NCBI GenBank assembly: GCA_002778195.1
Contig: PCDI01000003.1
Span: 248,001 to 312,000, forward strand
Direction of reading: 5' to 3'
DNA: 64,000 nt
Source of the DNA: Raffaelea ambrosiae
Lineage: Eukaryota > Ascomycota > Sordariomycetes > Ophiostomatales > Ophiostomataceae
The notes beneath the pieces were generated by a model that was not told where the DNA came from, did not search any database, and saw only the letters and a list, made by a program, of their open reading frames with translations. The position numbers and the translations under genes were made by a program. Each line of letters opens with the position of its first letter. Positions within the stretch are counted from its first letter, which is position 1. This document shows, one piece after another, positions 30,592 to 43,379 of the stretch.

Positions 30592-32341
30592 ATGGGTGTA
30601 GTGGTGTCCACGTTGACCAGCGTTACGACGCCCATCAAGCTAGTGGCTGGTATCATTTACGAGAACTACAAACAGTTTCAGGATCTCAACAAGCGGATCG
30701 ACGCCGATCCTGGTCTGCCACAGTCTTCTCCCACAGAGTCCTTCTGGCTTGAGAACCCGCCCTTTCCAGAGCTCGTTGACATTCAGTCCAAAGAGCTACC
30801 GGAAAAGGCCGATGTCGTGATAATTGGCTCTGGCATCACTGGTGTGGCAGTGGCTCGGTCTCTCCTCGAGCCTCCCTCATCCACGTCCACAGACGCATTG
30901 AGCAGTGTCCCGTCTGTCGTCGTCCTCGAAGCCCGTCAGCTATGCAGCGGTGCTACTGGCCGAAATGGTGGCCACATCAAGGCTTCACCTCATGAAACAC
31001 TCGTTCAGCTGATGCGCCAGACGGGTCTGTCTGGCGAGAGAGCAGCCGCGCTCGTTCGATTCCAGCTGAATCACCTCAATCTCTTGGTCGATCTGTGTGC
31101 TTCCGATCCTCTGTTGAAAGATTTTGCCGAGTGTCGGACTGTGGAGACAGTCGACCTTTTCGTGGACGAGCCACGGTTTAAAGAAGGCCAGCACATGGTG
31201 TCTGAATTAAAAAAATGGGTGCCAGAATTCGAAATGAAAGTGTGGTCGGCCTCAGAGGCGCAGGAGGTAGGTTTTTGAGTTTTTCTTTTCTTTTCGATTT
31301 TGAATTTACTTTTATTTTTTATTTGTTTTTGCTGTGTGCAGCTTCACTGATGTCAAAAAGAAATTTTCGACGGGTTCCCACGTAATTGGGGCCATCTCCT
31401 ACAAGGCTGGCGCACTTTGGCCGTACCGGTTCGTGACTGCCATCTGGAAGAGCCTGCTCGACTCGTACCCAGACAAGCTTTCCATTGAAACGACCACACC
31501 GGTTCAGTCAGTAGAGACAGACAGCACAGCAAAAGCCTCTTCTCATCCATATCGTGTTGTTACCTCTCGGGGCGTCATCGCAGCCCGTCACGTTGTGCAT
31601 TGTGTGAACGGCTTCACTACGCAGTTGCTTCCACGATTGCGTCGCAAGATGACGAGCATGCGTGGCCACATGTCTGCGCAGCGTCCAGGTTCAAAGTTTC
31701 CCGACCTCGATGGACAACGATCATGGTCCATTGTTTTCAAGTCTGGATATGACTACATCACGCAGCGTCCAACTAGAGTGGTTGTTGGAGGTGATGGTAC
31801 GGAATACAGGGAGCCAGGAGAAGTCATGGCTGGCGGAGGATTTGTGCGCTCCGTGCAAAACGGACTTGATCAGCTAGGCGTGTACGATGACACAACACTC
31901 GATCTCTTCACATCCACACACTTGCACGGCATCCTACCTGCCACGTTTTCGCCGTATTGGGGATCCAATGTCGACGGAAGCGGTAAGACAAAGGGTGAAG
32001 GAGACGGGCATGTGAAGCGTATTTGGACGGGCATTCTTGGCTGCAGCGCCGACATGGTTCCGTTTGTAGGTCGCCTAGATCCCCGACTTACAGGCCGAAA
32101 AACATCCGGTGGTAGCGGGGAGTGGATTTCGGCTGCATATATGGGCGACGGTATGGTATGGGCATGGCTCTGCGGTACTGCTCTGGGTTACATGGTGACC
32201 GGCCGCGAACAAGAAGACTTGCCGCCTCGTCGTGGACGTCCTGCTGGTCGGGTCGTCGATTGGTTCCCCCGCGAGCTTCAAGTTACATATGATCGCGTGC
32301 ACAAGATCGATATGACCGATCTTGCTGACCTAGAGATATAA
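30592..32341 (+). CDS. FAD-dependent oxidoreductase, DAO family (second copy)
   Basis: Exons 30592-31266 and 31361-32341, 551 aa. The FAD motif is VVIIGSGITGVAVARSLLE (about 75-93) and the second motif SGATGRNGGHIKASPHETL. Exon 2 starts KFSTGSHVIGAISYKAGALW, matching the GALWPYR region of its paralogue at 5313-6964. A 30-residue amphipathic leader (MGVVVSTLTSVTTPIKLVAG) precedes the FAD domain; it may be a membrane-associating segment. The nearest AG to the T-rich tract (31341) leaves the downstream exon out of frame, while the AG at 31360 restores it, so the intron is 31267-31360. The family oxidises amine or amino-acid substrates; the actual one is unknown. Insertions in the middle of the protein (KTKGEGDGHVKR) distinguish it from copy one. 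Confidence 0.85.
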
Positions 32342-32989
32342 CTCAAGGACTGTCCTCTATTATTAGATTTTTAAACATTTGCCTTTGTACACTTACAACC
32401 CGGGAAAGAGGGGGGTGGAGGGCCTACGCACTGACTGCTTCATGAGACGTAGATCTGTACTTTCTGGGCGGAGACCAGGAGCGAGGCCCATGAAGATGCC
32501 GACGCCATCATAGAAGGCAATAAGCATATTGGTGCGCCAGAACTTGAGACCATTGCCATTGGCAAGGAAGACTTGAATCTCGATGTGTTCTTGACAACCA
32601 GCAGGGTCAAGATCTGCTAGGACGTGAGACACTCTAGCCAATACCCACATGAGCTGGGATATCAATCGTCCAAATACTTATTTTATGCTTTCATGAGATA
32701 TCGAATCTATCCTCTAAGTCATAGTACAGAATCCCGATTGTAGTCTAGTTCCATGCGTTTTTGTTGGTTCATAACATAATTCGTGTATACAGATTTGAAC
32801 CTGCAAGATGAGCAAGCTGCAACAGCTTCAGCTTTTGTCGTGGTATTGGTCGATGCCACATGGACCTTGAATGGTCTATTTGTGCGTCCAGCCAACATGG
32901 CCGCACGATGCAGTTTCAATTGCTCCCTGGCTTGTTGTTTTCTCCGTCATTCGGGATATGGCAAAGTCGGGGGGGTTTGCTGCCTGGAA
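32342..32989. other. Convergent intergenic region
   Basis: About 650 bp between the 3' ends of the second DAO gene and deoxyhypusine synthase. A 90-codon minus frame (32665-32393) contains a protein-like piece (MLIAFYDGVGIFMGLAPGL), but I recognise no family and do not call it. Confidence 0.45.
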
Positions 32990-34217
32990 TCAATCCTTTG
33001 CGAATGTATTTGCCACAATCAGAGGGAAGCATGCAGTGGCTTCCATGTAAACCTGAAAAATGGAGAATTAGTCTTACACCTGGGTTTGCTGTGGGGATGG
33101 AGATAGCGCACCTTGACAGAGTCCGCGCCGACTTTGATCTTGCCCCAGGAGACAGCCTCATCCGGCCGAGCGCCAGAGTCGCTGCCATCAAACTCCTGTG
33201 CCGTATTGATGTACACGGCCGACTCCGCACCGTTGCGCATGAGGCATGCGTTGGCAATGTGGTGCTTGATCACGCCGCCGCCGAGGATGATCATGCCAGC
33301 CCGCTTGGCCCGCACGGAGATGGTGTTGACACGCCGGATGTCCTCGACTAGATCGATGCGCAGCTGCTGCGGCGATGCCTTGAACGTGTGAAAGTAGAGC
33401 ATGTCGCCGAGGCTGCCGTCGGTCAGAGCGGGGCAGAAAACAGGAATGTCGTTTTTGTAGGCCCAGTAGTAGACAGAGCGCTCGTCGTTGATCTCCTTGC
33501 CCAGACGGTGGATGACCTTGGATGGGGTCCAGTGGAACGTGTCGTCGCCAGCCGCCTTGGCCGCCTCTTGTTCTTCCAGCATCTTGTCGAGAATAGGCAC
33601 GATCCAGTCCTCGAACTTGCAGTAGTTGTCGTTGGGCACAACGAGATTGCCGATGCGGTTGAGGCCTTGGCTGCGCAAGGACGCGCCGTCGGCGCTGAAG
33701 GACGACATGTAGGTATCGCCGAGGCACTTGATGAAGTCCTCCTCAATTCCACCCGCCGTTGTGACAACACAGGACACATGCTTGTGCTCGACCAGGTAGC
33801 GCAGAACACCACGCAGGCCAGATGAGATGAGGTTGGAGGTGTAGCCCAGGAAGATGGTGGTCTTGTCGCCAGTTTCGGGGTCGCGCCAACTTCTCTTTGG
33901 CCGGTTAGATTCCTTTCTAGAGGGGGTAGTCGCAGTGAAAATACACGCTGAAAAGCAAGGCATGTACTGATCCTCACCATGTCGTTGATAATGCGGATGG
34001 CCTCGGCCACGGACGACGCCTGGAAGCCCATGTGCTTCATGCCCTGGTAGAGATCGTCGGCGGTGATTGGCCGGCCCTTGAACTTGTTGAAGTCCAGCTC
34101 CTCCACTTTCTGGGCGTCGGCAGGCATCTCTCCAGACTTGACCAGCACCGCCTCGGTCGCTTGGCTGGGAGGCTGTTCGCCAGCCGGAACGGCGGCTTTG
34201 TCTTCGTGGCTCACCAT
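32990..34217 (-). CDS. Deoxyhypusine synthase
   Basis: Three exons, 34217-33978, 33894-33112 and 33052-32990, 361 aa. The enzyme uses NAD+ to transfer the aminobutyl group of spermidine to one lysine of eIF5A, the first step of hypusine formation, in the cytosol. Visible family blocks are TTIFLGYTSNLISSGLRGVL, VVTTAGGIEEDFIKCLGDTY, the active-site lysine in GGGVIKHHIANACLMRNGAE and YINTAQEFDGSDSGARPDEA. The last exon encodes only VYMEATACFPLIVANTFAKD and stop; without splicing it the protein would end in an unrelated tail. Both introns are GT-AG, phase 0 (83 and 59 bp). Start 34217 lies just before a hydrophilic N-terminal extension. Single-copy essential gene in fungi. Confidence 0.95.
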
Positions 34218-35393
34218 GCTTTCGGGTACGTGTTGTGAACCTCTTTTTTTTTCGCTCTGGTGGCGCTGTTTGCTTTGGGTGGCCGCGTGGATGTGCCCTA
34301 TTGATCGGGTGTTTTTACTCAGCTCTGCAGGGCGAGTTACGAGGCAAAAAAAATGCACGACGTAGCACGGAAACATGCACTTGGACTCATTACGGGAGCA
34401 ACGTGCAAAACCGAAAAGGGTCTGACAAGCCTCGAATAATAAACTTTTTTGGACCTGGGCGACTCAGTCTTTGCACCCTGCCCATGAAAAGTGGAGCAGC
34501 CTCGAAATCTCGAATAGCTGGCCAATGAGCACCCCTGTCAGTCCGTTGCTGGACCGGGAATCCCTGCGCTAGCCCAATACAGTGCTAGTCTATTTCAAAG
34601 TGCCAGGGTGCCCATTCGGGCTAGCACAAACGCCCACGCGCACAAGGTTGAACAGCCGAACGGACGGCTCGCGACTCGTCATTGGTCCGCCCCCTTGGTT
34701 TTGAAGGACGCCCATTTGAGTCTAGCAGGCCTTCAAAGGTTTCCGCTGTTCTCTTTCCATCTTCCATTTTCCTGTCTTCATCCTCCTTTCGACATTTTAC
34801 ACCCACCTCACGATCCCGCTTGACTTGACGCGTTCTGTTGTTCCAGAAGTCCGCTTCTGTGCGTCAGAAGGCCAAGAACGAAGTCGATTTCAATAGTGAC
34901 ATAATCTCGAGTCGCCGTTTTCGTTGGTTGGCTCCTATTTTGCTGCTTTTTTTACGTCAAACACGACCGAGTCGCTCTTTTGGGGGCTCTGGTTTTCGAC
35001 CAGCCGCGACCGAGCGGAACACCCATCGCGCGCCAACGTGGTCCGCCAGACGAGGCTATTGTTGGGACTGTGCAAGTTTTCTCAGTGCCTCGACTTAGGG
35101 CTAGCGAGAAGACACGTCTTGACGGCCCTTCTCTGGCTTATGGTGGCCATTCGAGTTGGGCCCCCACGGCTTTGGCCCATCCATTTCTAGACCTCTTTCA
35201 ATGTACGTGCCGACAAGACGTGTTTGTATCGAAGCGCGCATGATTTTTGTGTTATTTTTGGATCCTTTGATGATACCGTGAACCTGCTACATTGCACGGC
35301 TGTTTTTTTTTTTTTTGTTCTTTTTTTGTTCTTTTTTTGTCGTGCTCAATTTGCCGACTTTTGTGACTCGGCTCTATTTTGAGGCTGACTCGA
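34218..35393. other. Divergent promoter of deoxyhypusine synthase and the Snt1-like gene
   Basis: About 1.2 kb between outward-reading genes. It has pyrimidine-rich blocks (34735-34800) and T tracts (35300-35340) close to the Snt1-like start. No additional coding sequence is supported. Confidence 0.5.
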
Positions 35394-38300
35394 ATGGCAC
35401 GATACAGGACGAGATACGGCTCTCGCTACGACAGCGACCGCCGCTCGCGCTCACCTATCCGAGACCGCTCCCCTGACCGCTACAACGACCGAGGATCTCA
35501 GTATGGTGATGGCGAGCGGCGCCGTTCTGGCGAGCCGCGACCCGGCCAAGGCGGCTTCCAATCCGGCCGCGACAGCTTTCGCGATCCTCTCCCGCGCGAC
35601 CCGCCCCGCGGACCCAAGGCACTGATCGAACCCCCGAGCGGACCCCGCGGCGGCGGCTATGCAGGCGACTTCCGTGGACGGCCGCGTGGCGCTGGCCAGG
35701 GACGCGGATGGCTCCGTGACGATAGCAGAGACAAGGGCCCACGCGACCGTGACGATTATCGCGACCGCCGCGACCCGCCTTTCCGAGACGACCGCAGCCG
35801 CGAACGGGACCGAGACTGGCGAGACCGCGACACGTTCCGCGGACGACGCGCGTCCCCGCCTCCCGGGCGAGCGATGCGGTCGCCTCCTGGACGCGGTGAC
35901 CTGCTGAGTCGCGACCCCGTGCGAGACTCGCGAGATCCCCGGGACGCCCGCGAGCAACGGGATCCCCGCGACCCCCGAGATCCACGCGACATGCGCGACC
36001 GGGATGCCCCGCCCGGCGATTTGATCGACCGGCCTCGACGGGGATCGCGCGACGGCCCGTTGTCGGCGAGCTCGTCGTCGTCCGACCCAGCCTTCAACTC
36101 GGGCCCGTACCGAGGCGGCAGCTCCAACCGTGGACGGCCAGTCGGCGCCGGCCGCGGTCGACCAGGCGACTGGGATCGCGGGCGCGGCAGCCGAGCGGGC
36201 AGCATCTACGACGACCGAGACAACCGGGACAGCCGAGGAGACAACCGCTATCCAAGAAGCCGATCCCAAGAGGGTCGGTGGCCCCGCAACGACCGGGACG
36301 ACCGTGACAACTACCGCTACCCTGTCGACAACGAACTGCGGCCGCGCGATTCGCGCGACGACCGTGAGATGCGAGACCGCGAGCCGTCGTGGCCGAAGCA
36401 AGACCGTAGTTCCCTCCCCCGCGACCATGCCCCGGCACCAATTTCCCCCCCGCCCGTGGCTCCGTCGGCGCCAGCCTTTGGTTCGGTCCCGACGCGCCAA
36501 CCCTCCGGCTCGGAAGCATCGGGAATGGCACCTCCGGCTGGCCCGCGATCTTCGACGGACGAACGACAACCACCACCATCAGCCGGCCTGCCATCGACAG
36601 CCTCTTCCGACTCGGCCCCCGGCTCGGCGTCGTCCAAAGCCTCGCCCAACGACAGCAGCTCCATTCCTACTGGACCCCGTCTGCAGCAGCCGCTTCCGGC
36701 CAAGCCACCGCGGCCATCCAGCAAGCAGTGGATCAATCCCAGCCAGCCAGGAGCTGGCCGACCCAGCCCAGAATCGCCAACTCTGGGCCGTGCGCAGCGC
36801 CCTGAAGGAGGAGACACGGCCGAGCCTGGCAGCGAAGCCGGCAAGCATCGTCCTCGCAGCTCCGACGGCGCGTCCAAGACCCACAAGGATACGGCCATGG
36901 CCAACAGCGAACAGCACAGTGCAAGAGAGCCTGGTGAGATTACCGAGGAGCCGCCAACGCCCCGACCTGTCTCGTCCGAGCAGAATACCAAGGAGAAAAC
37001 AAAGGAAGTCGACGAGAAGCCGAAATCCACCGCGAAGCCTTCGAGTTTGACGCATACCAAGGACGCTGCGACTCCCAAGGACAGCAAAGACACCGCGGCG
37101 GATGCGAAGCCCAAGGAAGACGCGAAGCCCAAGGATGCTCATCCCAAGGATGGCAAGTCCAAGGATGTGAAGCCTAAGGATGTGAGGCCTAAGGAAGCAA
37201 AGAAGCTGCCCGAGGCTGCCGCGGCCGCAGCCGATTCGATGGAGGGCGTGGAAAAGACGTCAGCGACCCCTGTTACTACTACGAAAATAGAGGCCGACGA
37301 CAAGAAGAAGAAGGAACGGGAAGCCAAGCCTTCCACCGCCGACAAGGAAAAGGATGACAAGGGCAAGGATGATGATCCAGGCAAGGATGACAGCAAGCCG
37401 AAGGATGCTGCTGCTGCTGCTGCTGCTGCGGCTGCTACCAAGGCACCAGCACCTACGCAGGTTGACGTCCCGGCTTTGATGATTTCGCTCCGCCACGGCA
37501 CGACAGACGCCCTTGCACCGGACCGCACCTCGGATTCCGACGAGGAAGACATGAACGACTACTTTGACGCCGAGATTGAGAAGACCGAGGCGCAATTGAA
37601 AGGACTTCAGGCCAAGGCGGATGCGCTGCCGAAAGAGGCACTCATCCGGGTGGGCCTCGTCGATTCGGTCCTGGCCCTGGAGATGCTGGAGACACCGCTG
37701 GGATCGAGCGACCTCGTTGGACCAATTCCCAAGGATGTTGAGCAGGTGTGGAAAAGGGCCGAACGCGGAGCAGACAAGCAAAAGGTCAAAGCGTCGAGTG
37801 CCCCAGCCGAGCCGACGCCGAAGGAGGCCACACCCGCACCTAAGCGAGAAGGGCGCGCTTCGTCGGTCAAGGCAAAGAAGGCGCCCGAGCCCAAGGTGGA
37901 GATGGACGTCGACACGCCACCGGTGGAAAAGATTCCGGCTGCTGGCCAAGACGTGGCGCCGACTTCGGTCGCAGCCACCAAGGCGACAAGCGGTGAGGAC
38001 ACGGCCATGCCAGATGCGAGCGACCTTGCGGCCACGCCAAACATACCGAGATCGTTGCGCGGGGCGTCCGAAGCAGCCACGGTCAACGGGGCCACCCCGG
38101 CGGCCGACGCAACAAAAGCCACGACGGACTCGCCTCCCGGTCTGGAGCAAGCGCACGGCTCGCAACCGTCCAGCCCGTCGCATCACGAGGACGAGCCCTC
38201 GGCAGATCTGGAGGCGATGCGCAACTTGCCGCCGGAGAAGGCTCGGTTCTTTATCGATACGCCGCCTCTGGAGGCACTGCCCGACTACGCATGCACGCCA

Positions 38301-41149
38301 TGGCAGGATGACCCGCTGTTCCTGAACGACGCGGCCCCCGGCGAAGGCGTGGAGGACTTCATTCTCAACCACATGCGGGCTTTGAATCTTGTGCAGGTGG
38401 CCGAGCAGGATGTGAAGCAGGCGGAGTACAGAGACAACTATCTCGGCTACCTCGACTTTACGCGGTCGGACGACCCGGCGGCGATCAAGAGCCGGGAAAA
38501 GTACACGGGGCATTCGGACAATTCTGTGAGCGGGACGACACCCAGCGAGAAGCCCGAGGGGCGCGGCACGGGCCGGCGGTTTGCTACGGAGCGGGACCTG
38601 GAGCGGGTGCTGCAGGCGTCGATGCGCGAAGAGGACGAGCGCAAAGAGCGCGAAGAGCGGGCCCAGAAGGAGCGGTACCGCAGCGAAAAGGAAGCGGTGA
38701 TCCCCGACATGTTCTGGAAGGACGAGCGGCGGGTGGAGCAGCTGTACATTGACCGGTCGGGGTTCCTGCCGCCCGAGAAGCTGGTGTCGTCGTGGCAGGT
38801 GCTGCCGCCGATTGTCAACTTCACGGCAGAGGAGGCGGAGCAGTTTGAGAAGGCGTACTTGGAGTTCCCGAAGCAGTGGGGCCGGATTGCGGAGCAGATC
38901 CCGACACGCGACTTCCACGCGTGCATCCAGTACTACTACTCGGTCAAGAAGGAGATCAACTTCAAGGAGAAGCTCAAGAAGCAGCCGCGGCGGCGCAGAA
39001 AGGGGGCGCGGGCCAAGCAGCGGACGAACGCGCTGGTGTCGGAGCTGGGCAACCCGGACGAGGTGCACGACGAGACGACGGAGACGGGCGAGCATGGCGA
39101 ACGGCGGCGGCCGCGGCGTGCGGCGGCGCCGACATGGGGGTTCGAAACGGCGGCGGCCAATGCGGACTCGGAGGGCAACACGTCAGGCACGTCGGGCCGC
39201 CGCGGCAAGCACGACGGCGACAAGCCGGACGGACGGAGAAGCCGACGGCGGACGGCCAAGGACAAGGAGAAGGAGAAGGAAGCCAAGGAGAAAGAGGCCA
39301 GAGAAAAGGAGGCCAAGGAGAAGGAGGCCAAGGAGAAGGAGGCGAAAGACAAGGAGGCGAAAGAAAAGGAAAAGGGCAAGGACGGCAAGGACGGCAAGGA
39401 CGGCAAGGCGAGCATCCAGGACAACAAGGACGGCAAAGACAGCAAAGACAAGGACCACGCCAAGGACGGCAAGGACACCAAGGACACCAAGGACACCAAG
39501 GACACCAAGGACGCCAAGGACACCAAGGACAGCACCAAGAACAGCAAAGACACCAAAGACGCCAAAGACGCCAAAGAGAAGGATGCCAAGCCCAGCAAGG
39601 CCCAGCAGGCGCTGGCGCCGACGCCGTCTGGTAAGTCGGGACGGTCGCGGTCGAACTCGCGCGCGCAGGGCAGCCCCAAGCCGTCGTCCGACCACGGCAC
39701 GCCCACGCCGAAGACGGGCGCGGGCCGCAAGACGGACTCGGCATCGGGCACGCCGGTGCCGACGCCCTCGCGGCTGTCTACGCATTACGAGGCTTCGACG
39801 GCGGGCAGCACGGGCACGGGGAGCGGCATGCAGCCCCCCTTGGTTCCGGCGCCGCCGGTGCCGCCGCCGCATATGGGCGGCAGCCACGGGCCGGACCACC
39901 GGGTTCCGGGCGGCGGCGGGGTCAGCAGCGGGCTGGCGGCGCCGTCGTCCATGGCCGAGCTGATGGCGCCGCCGTCGCTGCGGCCGGAGCCGCCACCGCC
40001 TCTGCAGATCGGCATCAGCAACTTTGACCCGGGGATGTCGGGCCCGGACCGGTTCCGGGCGCCGCAGCAGACGTCGAGCTACTGGAGCGTGTCGGAGTGC
40101 AACGACTTCCCGGCGCTGCTGGCGTCGTTTGGCACGGACTGGGCGTCGATTGCGCAGCACATGCAGACGAAGACGGCGGTGATGGTCAAGAACTACTTTG
40201 TGCGCAAGAACGACAAGAAGGTGGAGTGGGAGCGCATCGCGCGGGAGGCCGACGAGAAGCTGAAGCGCGGCGAGGACGTGCCGCCGCCGCCGCCGCCGCC
40301 GGCAGCGCCGCGCAAGCGCCTGGACGCTCTGCACGCGGCGTCGGCGTCGGCAGCGGCCGCGGCGGCGGCAGCGGCGGCCCAGCGGCCCCTGGCGGCGGCG
40401 GCCAAGACGACGGCGGCCGAGATGCTGCTCGAGGAGCTGAAGCCCGACCACCACGGGAGTGGCGCGTCGGCGGCGTCGGCGGCATCGGCGGCATCGGCGG
40501 CCGTGTCGGGCCTGCAGACGGCGTTTGGGCGCTACCAAAACCCCGTGGCCATTGCGCAGGCGCCGGCGCCGCCTCCTGCCGCTCCGTCGACGTCAGCGTC
40601 GACGTCGACATCGACATCGTCGGGCGGCGGCGGCGGCGGCGGCGGCAAGACAGCGGCGGCGGCGACAGCAGCACCGCCTGCTGGGCCGGCGCAGGTGGCG
40701 GTGACACACCCCACGCCGCCATCCCACGGCAAACCCCACGCCGCTCGCCAACCCCCACTGCCGACGACGCAGACAGGCCCTGTTTCTGTGTCTGTTGGCC
40801 CGGCGGGCTCTGTGGTTGGCTCTGCTGGGGGCCCTGCTGGTGCTGGCCCTGCTGGCCCTGCTGGCCCTGCAGGTGGTGGTGGTGGTGGTCCGGGCGGTCC
40901 TGGCGGTCCTCCGCCTTCTGCCGCTGTGCAGGCAGTGCCACCCCAACCTCCGTACGTGCAGCAGCAGCCGCCAACGCAGGCGACGTTGCTGGCAGCACAG
41001 GGTGCCGCAGGGCAGACCATGTCGCCACCGTCGCGGCCAATGAGAGGCCCGGGTTCGGTTGGGCCGCCATACAGCAGCTACCACGACAGGCACGACAGGG
41101 ATGTGGTGGAACAGCAGCAGCAGCAGCAGCAACGGCAGCAGCTGCAACA

Positions 41150-41187
<38 letters not shown>

Positions 41188-41799
41188 GCTCGTCGGGCAG
41201 CATGCGTCTGCCGCCGCAAAAGGCCGCGCCACTGTCAGCGGTGCCACAAGGGCCCCAGGGGCCCCAGGGGCCACAGGGGCCACCTGGGCCACCCACTGGG
41301 CCTCCTGCTGTGGGCGGCGGGGCGCCCGGGCCCCCTGGTGCTGGCCTGGGGGGCATTGTGCCCGACCCCATGCCCCAGCGGCCGCCTGCCTGGGCAGACC
41401 CGTCGAGCGATGCCGTGGATGCCCAGCTGCACTCGATTGCCCAGCGCAACCGCCAGCGCGCCGAACTGCAGCAGCAACTGCAGCAGCAGCAACAACTGCA
41501 ACAGCATCAACAGCTTCAACAGCAGCAACAGCAACAGCAGCTGCAACAGCACCTCCAGCAGCAGCAGCAGCAGCAGCAGCAACTCTCACGCGACCCCAGA
41601 GACGAGCCGCCGCCCCCCCAGCTGGCTGCCGCCGACCGCGACGGTCGCTTCAAGCGCGAGCCTCCGCCCGAGCTGTCCCACTACGACCCCTACGTGTCGT
41701 CCGCATCGGGCCGCGGGCCGCCACCCCCGCCACCGCCGCCTCCACAGTCCAGACCGCCGCCGCCTGAATCTCTCCGCGTCGACCCGCAGCAGGTGGCCC

Positions 41800-41838
<39 letters not shown>

Positions 41839-42551
41839 CGCCGTATGGCCAGCCGCCTCCTCCGTCCATGGTGCACCACCAAGCGTCGGGCCGCATCCTG
41901 CTGACGGAAAGCGTGCACCCGCAGATCATGGCCGGCGGCGGCGAGCAGCAGCGTCCGCCGCTCGGCGGTGGTGGTGGCGGCAGCAGCAGCAGCAGTGGTG
42001 GTGGTGGTGGCGGTGGTGGTGCGCCTCGACCATACGAGCCGTACGGCACCCCGCAGCCGCCTTCTCATCCCTCCAACCCGGGACCGCCGCCGCCGCTGCC
42101 GCCGTCCGCGGCCGCGCGGCCTGCCCCCGTTGAGCGCAAGACGTCCAACCTGATGGCCCTGCTCAACGACGACCCGCCCGCCGCGCCCAAGCGCGTGTCG
42201 GACGTCAGCAGCATGGTCAGCGGCATGAACCCGCCGTCCGCGTCCTCGACTCCGCCTCCGCGGGGACCGCCCCAGGCGCCGCCTCTGCCGACGACGACGA
42301 CGCGCCACGATGCCGCCAGCCCGGTGTACTCGCCCTACGCACGGCAGCCGCCGCCACAGGCCCCCCCCCCGTCGGCCATCCCCTCGCTCAAGCCGTACCC
42401 GCCGCAGGCCCACAACTCGCCGCAGATCCACAGCCTGGCCGGGCCGTCGTCGCGGTCGATGATGTCGCCCGTCGAGGCCGACCGCGACTACTACAACCGC
42501 CATCCCTACCAGACGTCGCAGCCACCGCCGCCGCCGCCACCGCCACAACAA

Positions 42552-42588
<37 letters not shown>

Positions 42589-43379
42589 CACCGCCTATGC
42601 AGCAGAGCAACCAGCCGCCGCCGGGCTACCAGCAGCCGGGCGGATACCCGGGCGGTCCCTACGGTGCGCCGCCACCGCAACAACAACAACAACAGCAGCA
42701 GCAGCAGCAGATGGGCATGCCCCCTCATGCCCCGTCGCCGACGCCGCAGCCGTACCCGGGCCATGGTCCTTCTCCTCCGCCTCCTCCGCCCGGCTCGCGC
42801 CGCGGCGAGCCCATGCAACCGGGCCGCGAGTGGCACCAGGGTCCGCCTCCCCCACAGCAGCAACAGCAGCAACAGCAGCAGCAGCAGCAGCAGCAGCACC
42901 ACTATGGCGGCGTGCCGCCGCCGCCGCCGCCGCAATACCGCGACGACCGAGGCGGCTACGATCCGCGCATGACGGTCCAGCAGCAGCAGCAGCAGCCGCC
43001 GCCGCCGCAGCAACAACAACAGCCGCCGCCACAGCAGCAGCAGGGACCACCGCCGCACGCCCATGCCCACGCCCACGCCCACGCCCATGCGCACTCGCTG
43101 AGCGGCCGGTACCAGCCGTCGCCGGTGATGCGGTTGGCCGAGCCGGTGGGCCAGGCGCCGACGCCGTATGGACGGTTTGCCCCGGGACCGCCACCGGGCC
43201 AGCCGCAGGGACGCGATCCGCGGGATGCGGGCCGGTACACGCCGGTGGGCTACGATGCGCGCGGCCCGCCGCCGCCGCAGGACCCGGGTGCCGGCGGGCC
43301 GCCGCCGGGGGCATATGTCGATCCGCGGGATCCGCGGAACCGGCAGCTGCGGCCGCAGGACGACTACCGATACCGGTAG
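35394..43379 (+). CDS. Snt1-like SANT-domain corepressor, 2,661 aa
   Basis: One uninterrupted reading frame of nearly 8 kb. Order: an Arg/Ser/Asp-rich N-terminus with RD/RS repeats (1-330), a Pro/Ser region, a Lys-rich acidic region, a conserved block DNYLGYLDF (about 1013-1021) and VIPDMFWKDERRVEQLYIDR (about 1102), the first SANT domain NFTAEEAEQFEKAYLEFPKQ (about 1142-1190), a Lys/Asp/Glu repeat tract (about 1285-1400), the second SANT domain SYWSVSECNDFPALLASFGT (about 1562-1612), then about 1,000 residues of Pro, Gly and polyQ. Paired SANT domains with an intervening basic coil are the arrangement of Snt1/NCoR-SMRT corepressors, which scaffold the Set3C histone-deacetylase complex. Start 35394 is the first ATG. 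It is far longer than yeast Snt1, mostly through low complexity. Confidence 0.88.
39250..39600 (+). repeat. Imperfect AAG-GAC/GAG tandem tract in the Snt1-like gene
   Basis: Codes for repeated EKEAKEKEA, GKDGKDGKDGK and KDTKDTKDTKDTKD units between the two SANT domains. It is predicted to be a charged, helical or disordered linker and is probably length-variable between strains. Confidence 0.85.
41112..43044 (+). repeat. Multiple CAG/CAA (polyQ) tracts in the Snt1-like gene
   Basis: At least seven separate Gln tracts, around 41112-41187, 41467-41582, 41800-41836, 42546-42590, 42676-42710, 42857-42897 and 42978-43044, mixing CAG and CAA codons. Pro- and Gly-rich stretches separate them. Confidence 0.9.

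Noticed and set aside
37260..43094. Very long open frames antisense to the Snt1-like gene (up to 611 codons)
   Set aside because: They mirror the skewed codon composition and polyQ/Pro repeats of the real gene and contain only low-complexity sequence.
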